Notes: generated by a model not told the origin, from the letters alone. A stretch of 64,000 bases of DNA from Salinigranum halophilum (GCF_007004735.1 NZ_SSNL01000003.1:372001-436000), one strand, 5' to 3'. Shown: positions 13,868 through 22,642, counted from the first letter of the stretch. Numbers and translations are program-made.

Positions 13868-14200
13868 ATGGACTGGAAGAAGATTCGTTCCGGAGGCTTT
13901 CGATACGGCCTAGTTTACGCTGGCGTCACCGTTCTTGTCATTGGGTTTGTGACTAGAAGTGAATTAGCGGTGGCAGCACTCTTCATTGTCGGACTGATGC
14001 TTCTACTGTTCGTCTTCGGGATTGGGAACGTACGAACGGGAGACATCTCGATTTCAGGACAGTCGTATGACGTAGATAGCCAACTGGCAGACGCTCATAT
14101 TGATCAGCACGAGTACGTGAGCTTTGACCAGAAACTCCTCTTTTTTGCGATTGGACTGGCGATATTTGGGTTTGGAGGAATGGTGGTCCTAGGAGGATGA
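13868..14200 (+). CDS. Small membrane protein (110 aa)
   Basis: Two TM segments lie near the N-terminus (YGLVYAGVTVLVIGFV at about 13-28 and VAALFIVGLMLLLFVFGIG at about 36-54) and a third at the C-terminus (LLFFAIGLAIFGFGGMVVLG), with a soluble loop between. GC content is low for the window. It stands alone and converges on the late virion operon. Function unknown; superinfection exclusion or a holin-like role are possible but unsupported. Confidence 0.7.
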   Translation: MDWKKIRSGGFRYGLVYAGVTVLVIGFVTRSELAVAALFIVGLMLLLFVFGIGNVRTGDISISGQSYDVDSQLADAHIDQHEYVSFDQKLLFFAIGLAIFGFGGMVVLGG

Positions 14201-14216
14201 CTTCCTTCGCCCTGTG

Positions 14217-14522
14217 TCAAGGGGGAGCTTTCTTATCGTCATCCTCACGGGGTCGAGCAGCGTTAATCCATTCTGCCACCAGTCGCAGCACGTCACCGGT
14301 CGGGACGATAATGAGGATGAACAGCACCAGGAGAACACCGACAGGCATCTCCATCGGCTGTTTCATCCAGTCGCCGAACACCGTTGCTACCGCCGTCGAC
14401 AGCGCGAGGATGATAGCGAGCGCACTGGTCCTCGGCTCGATCTCGACACCGCCGTCTGTCGCGTACCGTGGTGTTGGCTCGGAGACGTACCGCTGTAACC
14501 AGAGACGAAGGCGGCGCAACAT
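14217..14522 (-). CDS. Two-TM protein, last gene of the virion operon
   Basis: A 101-aa protein with a basic N-terminus, TM1 (SALAIILALSTAVATVFG, about 35-52) and TM2 (VGVLLVLFILIIVPTGDVL, about 63-82), then a charged, Lys/Asp-rich tail ending DDDKKAPP. It directly follows the spike gene. The size and topology fit a minor membrane virion protein or a holin; neither can be shown from sequence. Confidence 0.65.
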   Translation of the reverse strand: MLRRLRLWLQRYVSEPTPRYATDGGVEIEPRTSALAIILALSTAVATVFGDWMKQPMEMPVGVLLVLFILIIVPTGDVLRLVAEWINAARPREDDDKKAPP

Positions 14523-14524
14523 GG

Positions 14525-16525
14525 CTACGTCTCTCGGAGGTCGTCGAACCAGCACCCAGCCCCACTCCCAGCGAAGCCGACCTTTCCGGACTGGTACGTC
14601 GTGTCGTTCGCGGTCACGCTGTCGATCTCCGTCCCGTCCTCGTGAGAAGCCGTGAGGTTGAGCGTGCCGTCGGCTTTCACCTGCATGACCAGTTCGACCC
14701 ACGTATCGGCGATAGCGCCGATGTCGGCACCTTCGACGAGCGTGGTCGAGGCACCGGCGTCGAGTCGCTTGATATTGAGGCTCTTGGAGAAGCCCTGGTC
14801 GAACTCCAACTGGTAGCCGCTCACGTCGGCAATGCCCGTCGAGGTGGGCTGGACCATGAGCATCGGCTTCGTGACGTTGCCAGCGAAACAGCGGACCCAC
14901 AGCCGGTACTCCCGACCGAGGGTAACGTCGCCGTCCGCGTCACTGCGGAACACTAGTGCGCTCGCCTCGCTCTTGAGAGAGGCGGCCCCCTCGTGCGTGA
15001 TGCCGGTGTCGAACGAGAAGCTCGCCGTCTCACCCGAGTAGTTGGCGAGTGACTGGGCCTCGAAATCCTCGACGGTCCGATTGAGGACGAGGGCGTTGTT
15101 GAACGCCGCGCCGTCGTAGTTCTTGAGCCTCGAAGTCTGCCACTTCGCTCCGGTGAAGAACTCGGGCGCGTTCGGCGTCACGAACGACGAGCCGTTGTAC
15201 GCCTTCAGCTTCCCGATTGCGGGCTTCGTCGTAGGTGCCGTGACGTTCGGCGGCGGTGGCGGCGGTGTCTTGTCGCCCTCTGCGGGGTTCGAGCCGTCGC
15301 CACCGGGTGCGGGACCACCGTCGAGCACTCGGGGGAAGCCGGGGCCGATATCGCCCGCAACCTCCCACGCGCCGAGATCGGGGTCGGACCCGTCGTACTC
15401 CTCGATGCCGATGGAGAGGATCGCTCCCGAGTTGATCAGAGGGGACACCGAGGGGGTGGGCCGAAGGAAGTCGGGGTCCGTATCGGTGAGGGAGGCAAAC
15501 TGCGGGTTCGAGATGCCGAGGTTCCACGCGTTGTTGACCGCGTCGTGGTGGAGAAGCGAATCGGCGTTCTGGTAGCTCACGCAGTTGCGGAGGTAGGCGA
15601 CCTTCCCAGCGAAAGTTACGTCCCCGTAGACGTGGAAGCCATAGAGGTCGTTGTTCCACGCGGTACAGTTGTAGTACTTGATCGGGTAGCTGGCCCCGTT
15701 GTTGTCGAAGCCGCGGCGTCCGTTACTCCACGCGGCGCAGCGATAGACGAGGTGTCCGCCACCGTTACGGGACGCTCCGCCGCCACCCATCTTGAAGCCG
15801 TTTCCGTCTCCGGTCGCGCCAGTACCGGTTTCGGTCCCGTTGTCGTAGGCGACACAGTTGACGAGGGTACACGGGTCGGTCGGATCTGCTGCCCAGAAGT
15901 CGAAGCCGTCGTCGGCATTGTTGTAGGCCGCACAGTTCTCGAACACGATGTTACGAGCACGGCCCTGTGTCGCGTTTCCGCCGACGTAGAAGCCGTCCGA
16001 GTGTGATGCCGTCCGGCCCGTGTGACAGACGACGTTCCGACACCGGTTGTTGTACGTGTCGCCGTAGAAGATGATACCGTTTCCAGCGGTCGAGCTACCC
16101 GCACCCCCGTAGTGGTGGACGGTCAAATCCTCGTACAGGTTGTCGTGAGATACGAGATTTCCGCTGGTCGAGCACCGAATCATGTTGTCGCCGATGTTCT
16201 TGAACTCGATTCCACGAATCACCCACCACGCGGATCCGAACATATCGACGCCGTTCCCCTCGCGGTCGCCGAAGTCGACGACCGGTGACTCTCCGGCGTA
16301 GTTCTCGAACGTGATGGGATTCGCTTCGGTCCCTTCGATTGTCGAGAAGTCGATTTTCTCCGAGGGTGTGAGCGTGGCCGTGTCGCGGAGCTTGATCGTG
16401 TCTCCCGCACTGGCTTCGAGGCGACCCTGGTCTTCTATCGGTTCCGTCGTTGCGAGCGCGGTAACTTCGGACGTACCAGCCGCTGCGTCGTCGCCGTTCA
16501 GTGGGTCGATGTAGTAAGTCGTCAT
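14525..16525 (-). CDS. Parallel beta-helix spike/host-recognition protein
   Basis: A 666-aa protein. Residues 1 to about 410 are a right-handed parallel beta-helix of the pectate-lyase/tailspike type. The entry YYIDPLNGDDAAAGT is typical, and repeating turns follow (IVFENCAAYNNADDGFDFW, LVNCVAYDNGT, YRCAAWSNGRRGFDNNG, YNCTAWNNDLYGFHV). A run of six prolines near 420 links to a jelly-roll-like C-terminal domain (about 490-666). Such proteins bind or cleave surface glycans. Its place in the virion operon suggests the receptor-binding spike, the most variable part of SH1-like viruses. Confidence 0.8.
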   Translation of the reverse strand: MTTYYIDPLNGDDAAAGTSEVTALATTEPIEDQGRLEASAGDTIKLRDTATLTPSEKIDFSTIEGTEANPITFENYAGESPVVDFGDREGNGVDMFGSAWWVIRGIEFKNIGDNMIRCSTSGNLVSHDNLYEDLTVHHYGGAGSSTAGNGIIFYGDTYNNRCRNVVCHTGRTASHSDGFYVGGNATQGRARNIVFENCAAYNNADDGFDFWAADPTDPCTLVNCVAYDNGTETGTGATGDGNGFKMGGGGASRNGGGHLVYRCAAWSNGRRGFDNNGASYPIKYYNCTAWNNDLYGFHVYGDVTFAGKVAYLRNCVSYQNADSLLHHDAVNNAWNLGISNPQFASLTDTDPDFLRPTPSVSPLINSGAILSIGIEEYDGSDPDLGAWEVAGDIGPGFPRVLDGGPAPGGDGSNPAEGDKTPPPPPPNVTAPTTKPAIGKLKAYNGSSFVTPNAPEFFTGAKWQTSRLKNYDGAAFNNALVLNRTVEDFEAQSLANYSGETASFSFDTGITHEGAASLKSEASALVFRSDADGDVTLGREYRLWVRCFAGNVTKPMLMVQPTSTGIADVSGYQLEFDQGFSKSLNIKRLDAGASTTLVEGADIGAIADTWVELVMQVKADGTLNLTASHEDGTEIDSVTANDTTYQSGKVGFAGSGAGCWFDDLRET

Positions 16526-17121
16526 GCGAGGCTCACCGTGCCGGTCTTGGTCGTTCCAGTCGAGTCCTTGACCTCGAAGACGAGGTTCGATCCCGCCTCG
16601 TCGAGTCGGACGCGCATTTCGTTGTTCTCCAGCGTCTCGGCCGTCCCGCCGTCGACGACGCCGTGTATCAGCTCATCTCCGGCCACTCGTGCGACGTTCT
16701 CGGTATCGACGACAGCCCCGTACCCGAGTGCCGTCGAGGCCGTCTGGTTGGCCTCTGCGGACGGTCCCACGGCCACGCCTCGATACGCCCGCGACTTGGT
16801 GGCGTAGCCGACAGCGACCTGCTGTGCGCCGCCTGTCCCCAGCACGTCCGAGGCAGACGCCGAGGTGCCGATACCGACGCTGTTCGGGACGCGAACCAGA
16901 GAACCGCCAATAGCGGTGGACCCTTGCGGAACTGCCTCTGCCGGGGCGTTGATTGCGGTGGCGTGTTGGCCGTCCGCCTCGGTGCTGTACCCGAGAGCGA
17001 GGGCCGGGGCACTCGACAGGCCGTTGTCCGCCACGGCGTCCTGCCCGAGCGCCATGTTCACCGTGCCGAAGAGCCGCTGGCGAAGGAGCTTCGCCATCGG
17101 CTCAGTCGTCCCTATCGTCAT
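16522..17121 (-). CDS. YadA-head-like fibre protein
   Basis: A 199-aa protein whose middle is built of short Ala/Gly/Ser repeats of the trimeric YadA/haemagglutinin head type: ALGYSTEADGQHATAIN, SVGIGTSASA, QVAVGYATKSRA, GVAVGPSAEANQTAS, ALGYGAVVD. In bacteria such repeats make a left-handed trimeric beta-roll used for adhesion. The C-terminus is a beta-rich domain. It overlaps the spike gene (ATGA), so the two are probably made together as one vertex complex. Trimerisation is an inference from the repeat. Confidence 0.7.
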   Translation of the reverse strand: MTIGTTEPMAKLLRQRLFGTVNMALGQDAVADNGLSSAPALALGYSTEADGQHATAINAPAEAVPQGSTAIGGSLVRVPNSVGIGTSASASDVLGTGGAQQVAVGYATKSRAYRGVAVGPSAEANQTASTALGYGAVVDTENVARVAGDELIHGVVDGGTAETLENNEMRVRLDEAGSNLVFEVKDSTGTTKTGTVSLA

Positions 17122-17327
17122 GGCGAGGAGGTGTCGATCCAGAGGTCGCCCGCCTCGGGGTTCGCCGGAGCGGTGTCCCCGACGTAGAGCTTTACGTCAC
17201 CGTTCGAGATGACGAGGTTGTCCCCGTTGAGCGTCACGTTCTCCGGTGTCGGCATCGCAGACGAGTAGACGGAGCGTTCGAGGAGCTTGATGCGTTCGAC
17301 GAGATCGGTTTCTTCTGCGTTTGGCAT
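17118..17327 (-). CDS. Small virion-associated protein (69 aa)
   Basis: From the ATG at 17327: an N-terminal helix (EETDLVERIKLLERSVYS), a beta-hairpin (NVTLNGDNLVISNGDVKLYVG) and the ending PEAGDLWIDTS. The GDLWIDT tail is common at the end of phage fibre and tail-associated modules, where it marks a surface-exposed beta segment. It overlaps the fibre gene and probably serves as an adaptor or collar. No name can be assigned. Confidence 0.65.
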   Translation of the reverse strand: MPNAEETDLVERIKLLERSVYSSAMPTPENVTLNGDNLVISNGDVKLYVGDTAPANPEAGDLWIDTSSP

Positions 17328-17335
17328 TGGTGGAT

Positions 17336-17749
17336 TCAGTACCCCACGATAACGACCGTGGGCGTCGTGGCTGCGGAACTCTGCTGTCGGACCCACACGT
17401 ATGCCGAGTTGAGGGGTGGTCGGCCACCCATCGAGAACTCCCCCACGTCGTCGAGGGGGATCGCGGCTGACTCGGTGTTTTGTGGATTGCGAAAGGCAAC
17501 GTCGATATCGTCGGTGTGGCGGATCGTGACCTCGGAGAGCACCCGGCCAAAGTCCACTCTCTGCCAGTCGTCGGACGCGACCTCGACCGGTTCCGGCCCT
17601 GTCGAAAAGTACGTCGCCGTGTTGCCCGACCGTGGCTGGTCGAGGGCGGGCCTCGCGCCGTCCTCGTCGTTCTCTTTCGAGGCCAGCGCCTTGCGGATCG
17701 CCTTCAGTTCGGCGAGGGCTTCGTCACCCGCGTCACGGAGGAACGGCAC
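17336..17749 (-). CDS. Virion operon protein of unknown function (137 aa)
   Basis: An N-terminal coiled-coil-prone helix (DEALAELKAIRKALASKEND) is followed by a beta-rich domain (TYFSTGPEPVEVAS...VTIRHTDDIDVAF...YVWVRQQSS..VVIVGY) that looks like a jelly roll ending at the last residue. Soluble. It lies between the two-TM 175-aa gene and the GDLWIDT gene with short spacing, so it is expected in the capsid or vertex. Confidence 0.65.
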   Translation of the reverse strand: MPFLRDAGDEALAELKAIRKALASKENDEDGARPALDQPRSGNTATYFSTGPEPVEVASDDWQRVDFGRVLSEVTIRHTDDIDVAFRNPQNTESAAIPLDDVGEFSMGGRPPLNSAYVWVRQQSSAATTPTVVIVGY

Positions 17750-18276
17750 TACTGCGTCCCCCCGTTGAGCGCGTAGTTCATCACGACCGCGACGACGAGG
17801 AGTGTGACGACGAGTCGCGTCGTCGAGTCGCCGAACAGTCCACTCTCGTTGCCCTTCGTATGGGGAACAGTACGCTCCCGACTTTCGAGGTACATCTCGA
17901 CGAGCTTCTGCCGCGCTTCTGGTGGAAGGTCCGAGTTGATGATGTCGGCGAGGGCGTCGTCCGCACTCTGTTCCGTCTCGGCAATCTCCTTCATGCGCCG
18001 TACGTCCTGTTCACGGAACAGGAACACGCCGCCAGCGGTGGTCGCGCCGACGACGGCGGCGGGCTTCCAGTACGATCTGACGATACTGTCACCACGGCTC
18101 GCGGCGTCGTCGACGACGTTCCCTGCGTCGTCCACGACCTTGCCCGTCCGTTCGGCTACGTCGTCGACCAGACGTTTCGCCGGCCCAGTCCCGATGTCGT
18201 CGACGAGCTTCATCGCCTTCGAGATGGGAACGCCAGCGACTCGGGCGAGCTTGATTGCGATTGTGCTGTATACCAT
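17749..18276 (-). CDS. Membrane-anchored virion protein with VDD repeats (175 aa)
   Basis: Residues about 24-65 contain repeats of VDD(I/V/A) spaced 11, 12 and 7 residues apart, as in a long coiled coil. They are followed by a TM segment (PAAVVGATTAGGVFLF), a charged helical stretch and a second TM near the C-terminus (LVVTLLVVAVVMNYAL). The same VDD-type repeat plus Gly-rich TM layout occurs in the 801-aa neighbour. Its ATG overlaps that gene's TAA. Probably an internal-membrane virion protein in the VP5/VP10 position of SH1-like viruses; the exact equivalence is uncertain. Confidence 0.65.
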   Translation of the reverse strand: MVYSTIAIKLARVAGVPISKAMKLVDDIGTGPAKRLVDDVAERTGKVVDDAGNVVDDAASRGDSIVRSYWKPAAVVGATTAGGVFLFREQDVRRMKEIAETEQSADDALADIINSDLPPEARQKLVEMYLESRERTVPHTKGNESGLFGDSTTRLVVTLLVVAVVMNYALNGGTQ

Positions 18277-20681
18277 TATTCGGCCTCCTGTGAGCCGAGC
18301 ATGACGACAGCACCGACGCCGAGCGCCGCGAGGGCGACCTTGTTGTCGGTGAGCTTTTCGACCACGGAGGTCGAGTCGGTCGCAGTCGTCGTTTTCTCGG
18401 TGTCTCTCTCGATGAGTTCCTTGTTCGGCGAACCCCCGGTGGGTTCGTCCTCGACGGCGATCTCACCGTTATCCAGCTTCTCGTAGTACGCGACGAGCGC
18501 CGCGTCGAGAGCGTCCAGGTCGGTGTAGATTTTGGGCGTGTAGGCGACCGACCCGTCGTAATCGAGGTACACGTTGTCGCCCGTCTCGTTGACGGACGAT
18601 GCGAGGTACTCGTCGCTCTCGCCGTCCGTGCGGTGGAAGATTCGCCACGGGGCGATTGTCTGAACCTCCTCCCACACCGACCATGCGGACGCACCACCTT
18701 CGGGGACAGCGCCGTCCTCGGGGACGGTGCCGCCACCCGAGACGTTCTTCGCAATCCACAGCTTGTGGGCGTCTCGCGCGGCCTCCTCCGTAGCGAAGAA
18801 CGGCAGAGATTCGATGGTCGTGGTGTTGGGATACGTCTGTTCGACGCCGGTTTGGTCGAGGAACTTGCTCGACGACTCACCGGGTGCCGCGACGAAGAAC
18901 CGGGTTTCCGTCCCGTCCGTCGTTGCCACGGACATGAGGTTCCATCCGTTGTTCAGGTAATCGACCAGTTCAGCGGGTGCCCAGCCCGGTGAATTGTTGA
19001 GCGCGTCGTCGATTGCCTGATAGCGGGCAGCCTCGGCGTATGCCGCGTCGACGATGGAATCTTCCGATCCCGAGGAGTCCGTTCCACCACCACCCCCGGA
19101 ACCATCGCCACCGCTCGTCCCGTCCGACGTCGGGGAGGTCGCGGTAATGCTGGTCGTCGAGGTGGCGAACGGGTCAGTGGTGGCAGGATCGTCGGTCCCC
19201 CCAGATGTATCGCCACCGAGGAGAGTGGACGCACCCAACACGGTAGCCCCACCGAGTACAATTCCGCCGCCAGTCGTGACCCGTGGGTCTTTGAACAGCG
19301 TGGTGGCTGTCTCATCGAGGGCAGGTGCGGTGTCGTCAACTGTCCGTTTCGCCGCATCGGTAGCGTCGTCGAGGATTCGAGACGTGGTGGTCCCAGCATC
19401 GTCGGCCGACCGTACCGTCGTCTCAGCCACCTCGTCGGTGACAGTGAACGAATCGTCGACCGTTCGAGTGGTGAGCGTTCCTGCGTCGTCCACCGTTCGG
19501 GTGGTGAACGCTCCCGCGTCGTCGACGAGCGTATCACCTCGCCCGAGGATGTCGTCGACCCGTTTGGTGACGACGTTCTTCGCAGTCGAGCCGCCACCGA
19601 GCGTGGCAAGCTCGAAGATGTCGAGCGTACCGGGTGAGGCAGAGGTCGAGCCGTCCGACGCCGAGATATCCACACCGTAGAGCGTCTTACCAGCCGCCAC
19701 GAACGGCGACTGAAGGACCTCGCTGGCTAAATCCACAGCCGGACGGGCGTACTTCCCCTCGAATAGACCGGTCGAGGTCACGCCTTCATCGACAGCGCGG
19801 GTGAGGTCCGCGTAATACTCCTGGCGCTCACGAGCGAACTCCTCGTCAGAAAGGTTCGGCCCGAGGATGGCTCGAAGGTTGTCCTGCACCGAGAGGTTTG
19901 GATTGTCGAGTACCAGGTCGGTGGTCGTGCGGACCCCGGCGTCGAACTCGGCGAGTCCGCCGAGGATGCCGCCCTGTTCCTGTGCGGCCTCTTTGGCCGC
20001 ACGATTCTCACGGTAGTCGTCGGACTGGAGGTACTTGGTGACGCCAGTGAGGTTCCCGATGAACCCCCCGATATCGTCAGCGAGGTCCGTTCCTGACGGT
20101 TTCGAGGGCTTCGGGTCTTGCGACTTTTTCCTCGGTGTGTTTCGGTCGATCTGTTCGTACCGGGCCGCCTCGGCCTTCGCCGCTGAGACGATAGACGACT
20201 CGGACGACTTCTTCGAGGAAGACGAGGACGACCGACTCGACGATTTCGAGGAAGACGAGGACGACCGACTCGACGATTTCGAGGAAGACGACTTGCTGCT
20301 TGACGAGGTACCGCCGAGGTTCCGCAACAGCTTGTCGCGTTCGGCCTTCTGCTTCGCTTCCTCGGCCTCGCGCTTCTTTTTCTCCTGGGCAGCCTTCAGG
20401 GCCTTGTCCTCGGCCTCGTACCGTTTCGCTTCGGCAAGCGCGGCCTGTACGATGGACGACGACGAACTGCTCCGCTTTCGTTTCTTGTCCTTCTTGTGGG
20501 GCGTCTGGTTTCGACTCGACGACGACTTCGACTTCGACGACGAACGCGACGACTTACTACTCGACGAAGAGGACTGTTTCTTCTTCTCGGCTTCCTTCTT
20601 TTTCTTCTTCTCTTGCTCTCGCTTGTAGTCGCGGTCGTTCTTCTTCGTCTCCTTCGGCGAGTACCAAGTGCGGAACGCCAT
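18276..20681 (-). CDS. VP2-like large virion protein with low-complexity and 11-residue repeats (801 aa)
   Basis: The N-terminal quarter is Lys/Glu and Ser-rich (poly-Ser runs alternating with KKKKEAEKKK-like helices) with three copies of a S(I/S)V(Q/S)AA(L/K)AEA(K/A)RYE-like block. The middle holds consecutive 11-residue repeats VDDAGTLTTRT, VDDAGAFTTRT and relatives, then a Gly-rich membrane segment (GGGIVLGGATVLGASTLLGG). The C-terminus ends in another hydrophobic helix (VALAALGVGAVVMLG). Length and position downstream of the capsid genes match SH1 VP2. Start ATG 20681 is preferred to earlier in-frame codons because it follows the stop of the 59-aa gene. Confidence 0.7.
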   Translation of the reverse strand: MAFRTWYSPKETKKNDRDYKREQEKKKKKEAEKKKQSSSSSSKSSRSSSKSKSSSSRNQTPHKKDKKRKRSSSSSSIVQAALAEAKRYEAEDKALKAAQEKKKREAEEAKQKAERDKLLRNLGGTSSSSKSSSSKSSSRSSSSSSKSSSRSSSSSSKKSSESSIVSAAKAEAARYEQIDRNTPRKKSQDPKPSKPSGTDLADDIGGFIGNLTGVTKYLQSDDYRENRAAKEAAQEQGGILGGLAEFDAGVRTTTDLVLDNPNLSVQDNLRAILGPNLSDEEFARERQEYYADLTRAVDEGVTSTGLFEGKYARPAVDLASEVLQSPFVAAGKTLYGVDISASDGSTSASPGTLDIFELATLGGGSTAKNVVTKRVDDILGRGDTLVDDAGAFTTRTVDDAGTLTTRTVDDSFTVTDEVAETTVRSADDAGTTTSRILDDATDAAKRTVDDTAPALDETATTLFKDPRVTTGGGIVLGGATVLGASTLLGGDTSGGTDDPATTDPFATSTTSITATSPTSDGTSGGDGSGGGGGTDSSGSEDSIVDAAYAEAARYQAIDDALNNSPGWAPAELVDYLNNGWNLMSVATTDGTETRFFVAAPGESSSKFLDQTGVEQTYPNTTTIESLPFFATEEAARDAHKLWIAKNVSGGGTVPEDGAVPEGGASAWSVWEEVQTIAPWRIFHRTDGESDEYLASSVNETGDNVYLDYDGSVAYTPKIYTDLDALDAALVAYYEKLDNGEIAVEDEPTGGSPNKELIERDTEKTTTATDSTSVVEKLTDNKVALAALGVGAVVMLGSQEAE

Positions 20682-20683
20682 AT

Positions 20684-20863
20684 TCACGCACCCCGCAACT
20701 CGGTGTAGATGAGGAACAGAAGGACGACCGTGAGAACGTCGAGGTACAGCTGAGCATCGGACTTTTCGACCGAGATAGAACTCTCGGCTCCAGCCCGACG
20801 CTCGTTGGCCTCGACGGCCTCGGCACGGTACTCCGGTGTTTCTCGGATACTTTCTCGGATCAT
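20684..20863 (-). CDS. Small single-TM virion operon protein (59 aa)
   Basis: Begins MIRESIRETPEYRAEAVEAN, a charged helix, and ends with a TM helix (YLDVLTVVLLFLIYTEL). The ATG at 20863 overlaps the stop of the 65-aa gene, and its stop is followed directly by the 801-aa gene. The N-terminal arm plus single TM is typical of small proteins of the internal membrane in SH1-like virions. Confidence 0.6.
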   Translation of the reverse strand: MIRESIRETPEYRAEAVEANERRAGAESSISVEKSDAQLYLDVLTVVLLFLIYTELRGA

Positions 20864-21057
20864 GATTCGATGAGTGACGCAAGAGCCGCGAGTGCGGAGA
20901 GAGCCGTAGCGATATCTCGACCCGACACATCCACTTCCGGTGGCTCGTAGGCGTTCAAAAACGGAGAGTTGCGACGGGAGACACGACGGGCTGTGTCGGC
21001 AGTCGTGTCAGTGTCGACCTCCGGGGCGTCACGTACCGTCTCGGTGATAACGCCCAT
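20860..21057 (-). CDS. Small virion operon protein (65 aa), VP13-position
   Basis: A 65-aa acidic protein (MGVITETVRDAPEVDTDT...) with a hydrophobic C-terminal helix (IATALSALAALASLIES). It follows the large capsid gene after 10 bp and overlaps the next gene. SH1 has its small VP13 gene next to VP4; this is suggested by position only. Confidence 0.6.
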   Translation of the reverse strand: MGVITETVRDAPEVDTDTTADTARRVSRRNSPFLNAYEPPEVDVSGRDIATALSALAALASLIES

Positions 21058-21067
21058 GCTACCACCC

Positions 21068-21772
21068 TCAGAGCTTGATGTCGACTTTCTGCTCGAAGGT
21101 GGACACGTAGCTACCGGGGTAGTCGTCGTCCGTCCAGACGATCTGAGTATCGCTGTCGAACACGAGTTCCAGCTTCTCGTACTGGCCGAACCGGATGGAC
21201 CCGTGCATGTTGACCTCGGTGCCGCGTTTGTTCTGGTCGAAGTCGAGGAACCGGTACACGGGCGTTCCCCAGTCGGAGATAACGCCCTCGACCTGCCCGA
21301 ACTGGTTCACACCGCGGTACTTGAGCGTCCCGTCGCTCACCGTCGGATAGACCTTCACGTTGTCCGCGCCGTTCGGCGGCGCAGCGGCGAAGGTGATGGT
21401 ATTGGCAGTGTAGTCCACCGAATCGATGGCAAGCTCGGACCCGCCGACCTCGGCAGCCACGACGGTCGGGAACTTCTGGTCTGCCAGTTCCGTCTCGCCG
21501 TGGTGCGACTGAAGCGGTGTCGTGAGAGTGAACGTCGTAGTCGCACCGTCGCCCGAGAGGGTTTCCATCGTCCGGGGAACGAACTTCGTCGGGTGGCGCT
21601 GTGCGACCAGTTCGATCCAGTCGAACTTGTCGGGACACTCGAAGGCGAGAATCGGCGTCTCAAGCTGGGGAGATACCTGGTTCTGCGAGCGGACGACGTA
21701 AGAGGAGCCGAGGACGGACCCCGTCTGCGAGATGGTGTACTCCTGAATCGACTCGTTGGTTGCGGCGGACAT
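21068..21772 (-). CDS. Large major capsid protein, VP4-like
   Basis: A 234-aa soluble beta-rich protein with no signal or TM, as expected for a single vertical jelly-roll capsid protein. SH1 VP4 is about 232 aa and is encoded directly after VP7, the order seen here. Beta-strand-rich segments include GATTTFTLTTPL, NTITFAAAPPNG and EKLELVFDSDTQIVW. It would form the capsid lattice with the small capsid protein around the internal membrane. The call rests on size, order and fold pattern, not on an alignment. Confidence 0.75.
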   Translation of the reverse strand: MSAATNESIQEYTISQTGSVLGSSYVVRSQNQVSPQLETPILAFECPDKFDWIELVAQRHPTKFVPRTMETLSGDGATTTFTLTTPLQSHHGETELADQKFPTVVAAEVGGSELAIDSVDYTANTITFAAAPPNGADNVKVYPTVSDGTLKYRGVNQFGQVEGVISDWGTPVYRFLDFDQNKRGTEVNMHGSIRFGQYEKLELVFDSDTQIVWTDDDYPGSYVSTFEQKVDIKL

Positions 21773-22320
21773 CAGCGGCCACCTCGCGTCGAGGCACGCT
21801 TGACGGCCTTGCTCTCCTCGGTCGTGAGGTCACTGTGGCTCACGATCTCGGCTGGGACACCGAAGTCCGAGGTGTCGTCACCGATGGTGAGGCGGCTTTC
21901 CGAGGCGCTGAAGCCGTTGGAACCAGCCGGGATGTCGATGAAACATCGAACCAGCTCATCCTCGTCGATCATCAGCGGCTTCGTGACCTTCCGGAAGTAG
22001 TCGGGATCGGTCCTCATCTGCTCGTAGTCGAACGACGAGAGGAGGTCCGTGATAGCGATCTTGCCACCGAGTCTGTTCCCCTGGCGGTCGCACTTCTGGA
22101 GCGTGACGCGGGCACTGGGATCGATGGGGGCTCCCGCAGAGTCCCGGAATTCGGGGGCGAAGTTGGCCCCGACCGGGATTCCAACGACGTAGCCGCGTGG
22201 CCCCTTGATCTCGTAGGCCGGTGTTTCGGAGTCAGCCGCCGCAACGTCTTGCTTCGTGACGAAGGGCTTGCTGTCGTCGATGGTGAGTTCCTTTTCGACG
22301 GCCTGGTTTGCGATTTCCAT
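21772..22320 (-). CDS. Small major capsid protein, VP7-like
   Basis: A 182-aa beta-rich protein (SH1 VP7 is about 185 aa). Stretches such as YEIKGPRGYVVGIPVGANF and ARVTLQKCDRQGNRLGGKIAITDL fit a single jelly roll. The stop overlaps the ATG of the VP4-like gene, linking their synthesis. The pair defines the capsid type of Halopanivirales. Identification is by length and synteny. Confidence 0.75.
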   Translation of the reverse strand: MEIANQAVEKELTIDDSKPFVTKQDVAAADSETPAYEIKGPRGYVVGIPVGANFAPEFRDSAGAPIDPSARVTLQKCDRQGNRLGGKIAITDLLSSFDYEQMRTDPDYFRKVTKPLMIDEDELVRCFIDIPAGSNGFSASESRLTIGDDTSDFGVPAEIVSHSDLTTEESKAVKRASTRGGR

Positions 22321-22331
22321 TGTTGTGTGGT

Positions 22332-22616
22332 TTAAATCAGACCGAACTCGTTAGCGGCCACGCGAACGGCGGTAGCGGTCGAACCCATCGCCAGCGGTCG
22401 GCCATATCGGCCCGGAAGAATCGCCAGCGAGAGGAACGCCGTTACGACGGCGTACACGGCGTCCCCACCACGCATGGAGAGGTCCATGACGTTCGAGCGC
22501 ATCCAGTTTGTCGCGATCTGTGCGAGAAGCGAACCCGCGACAATCATGACGGCGGACTTGATGAACGCCGGGGCCATGAGGGTCGAGGTGGCACGATTCA
22601 CACTAAGTGAAGCCAT
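22332..22616 (-). CDS. VP12-like small membrane protein, first gene of the virion operon
   Basis: A 94-aa protein with two to three hydrophobic helices (APAFIKSAVMIVAGSLLAQIA, AVYAVVTAFLSLAILPG, and a weaker C-terminal one). SH1 VP12 is a membrane protein of about 10 kDa encoded just before VP7. The ATG at 22616 is chosen because it follows a box A-like CGTATAACC at the distance expected for a leaderless late transcript; the open frame runs 14 codons further up. Confidence 0.7.
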   Translation of the reverse strand: MASLSVNRATSTLMAPAFIKSAVMIVAGSLLAQIATNWMRSNVMDLSMRGGDAVYAVVTAFLSLAILPGRYGRPLAMGSTATAVRVAANEFGLI

Positions 22617-22642
22617 TACGAGACGTGCCTTTCCGACCTGTG

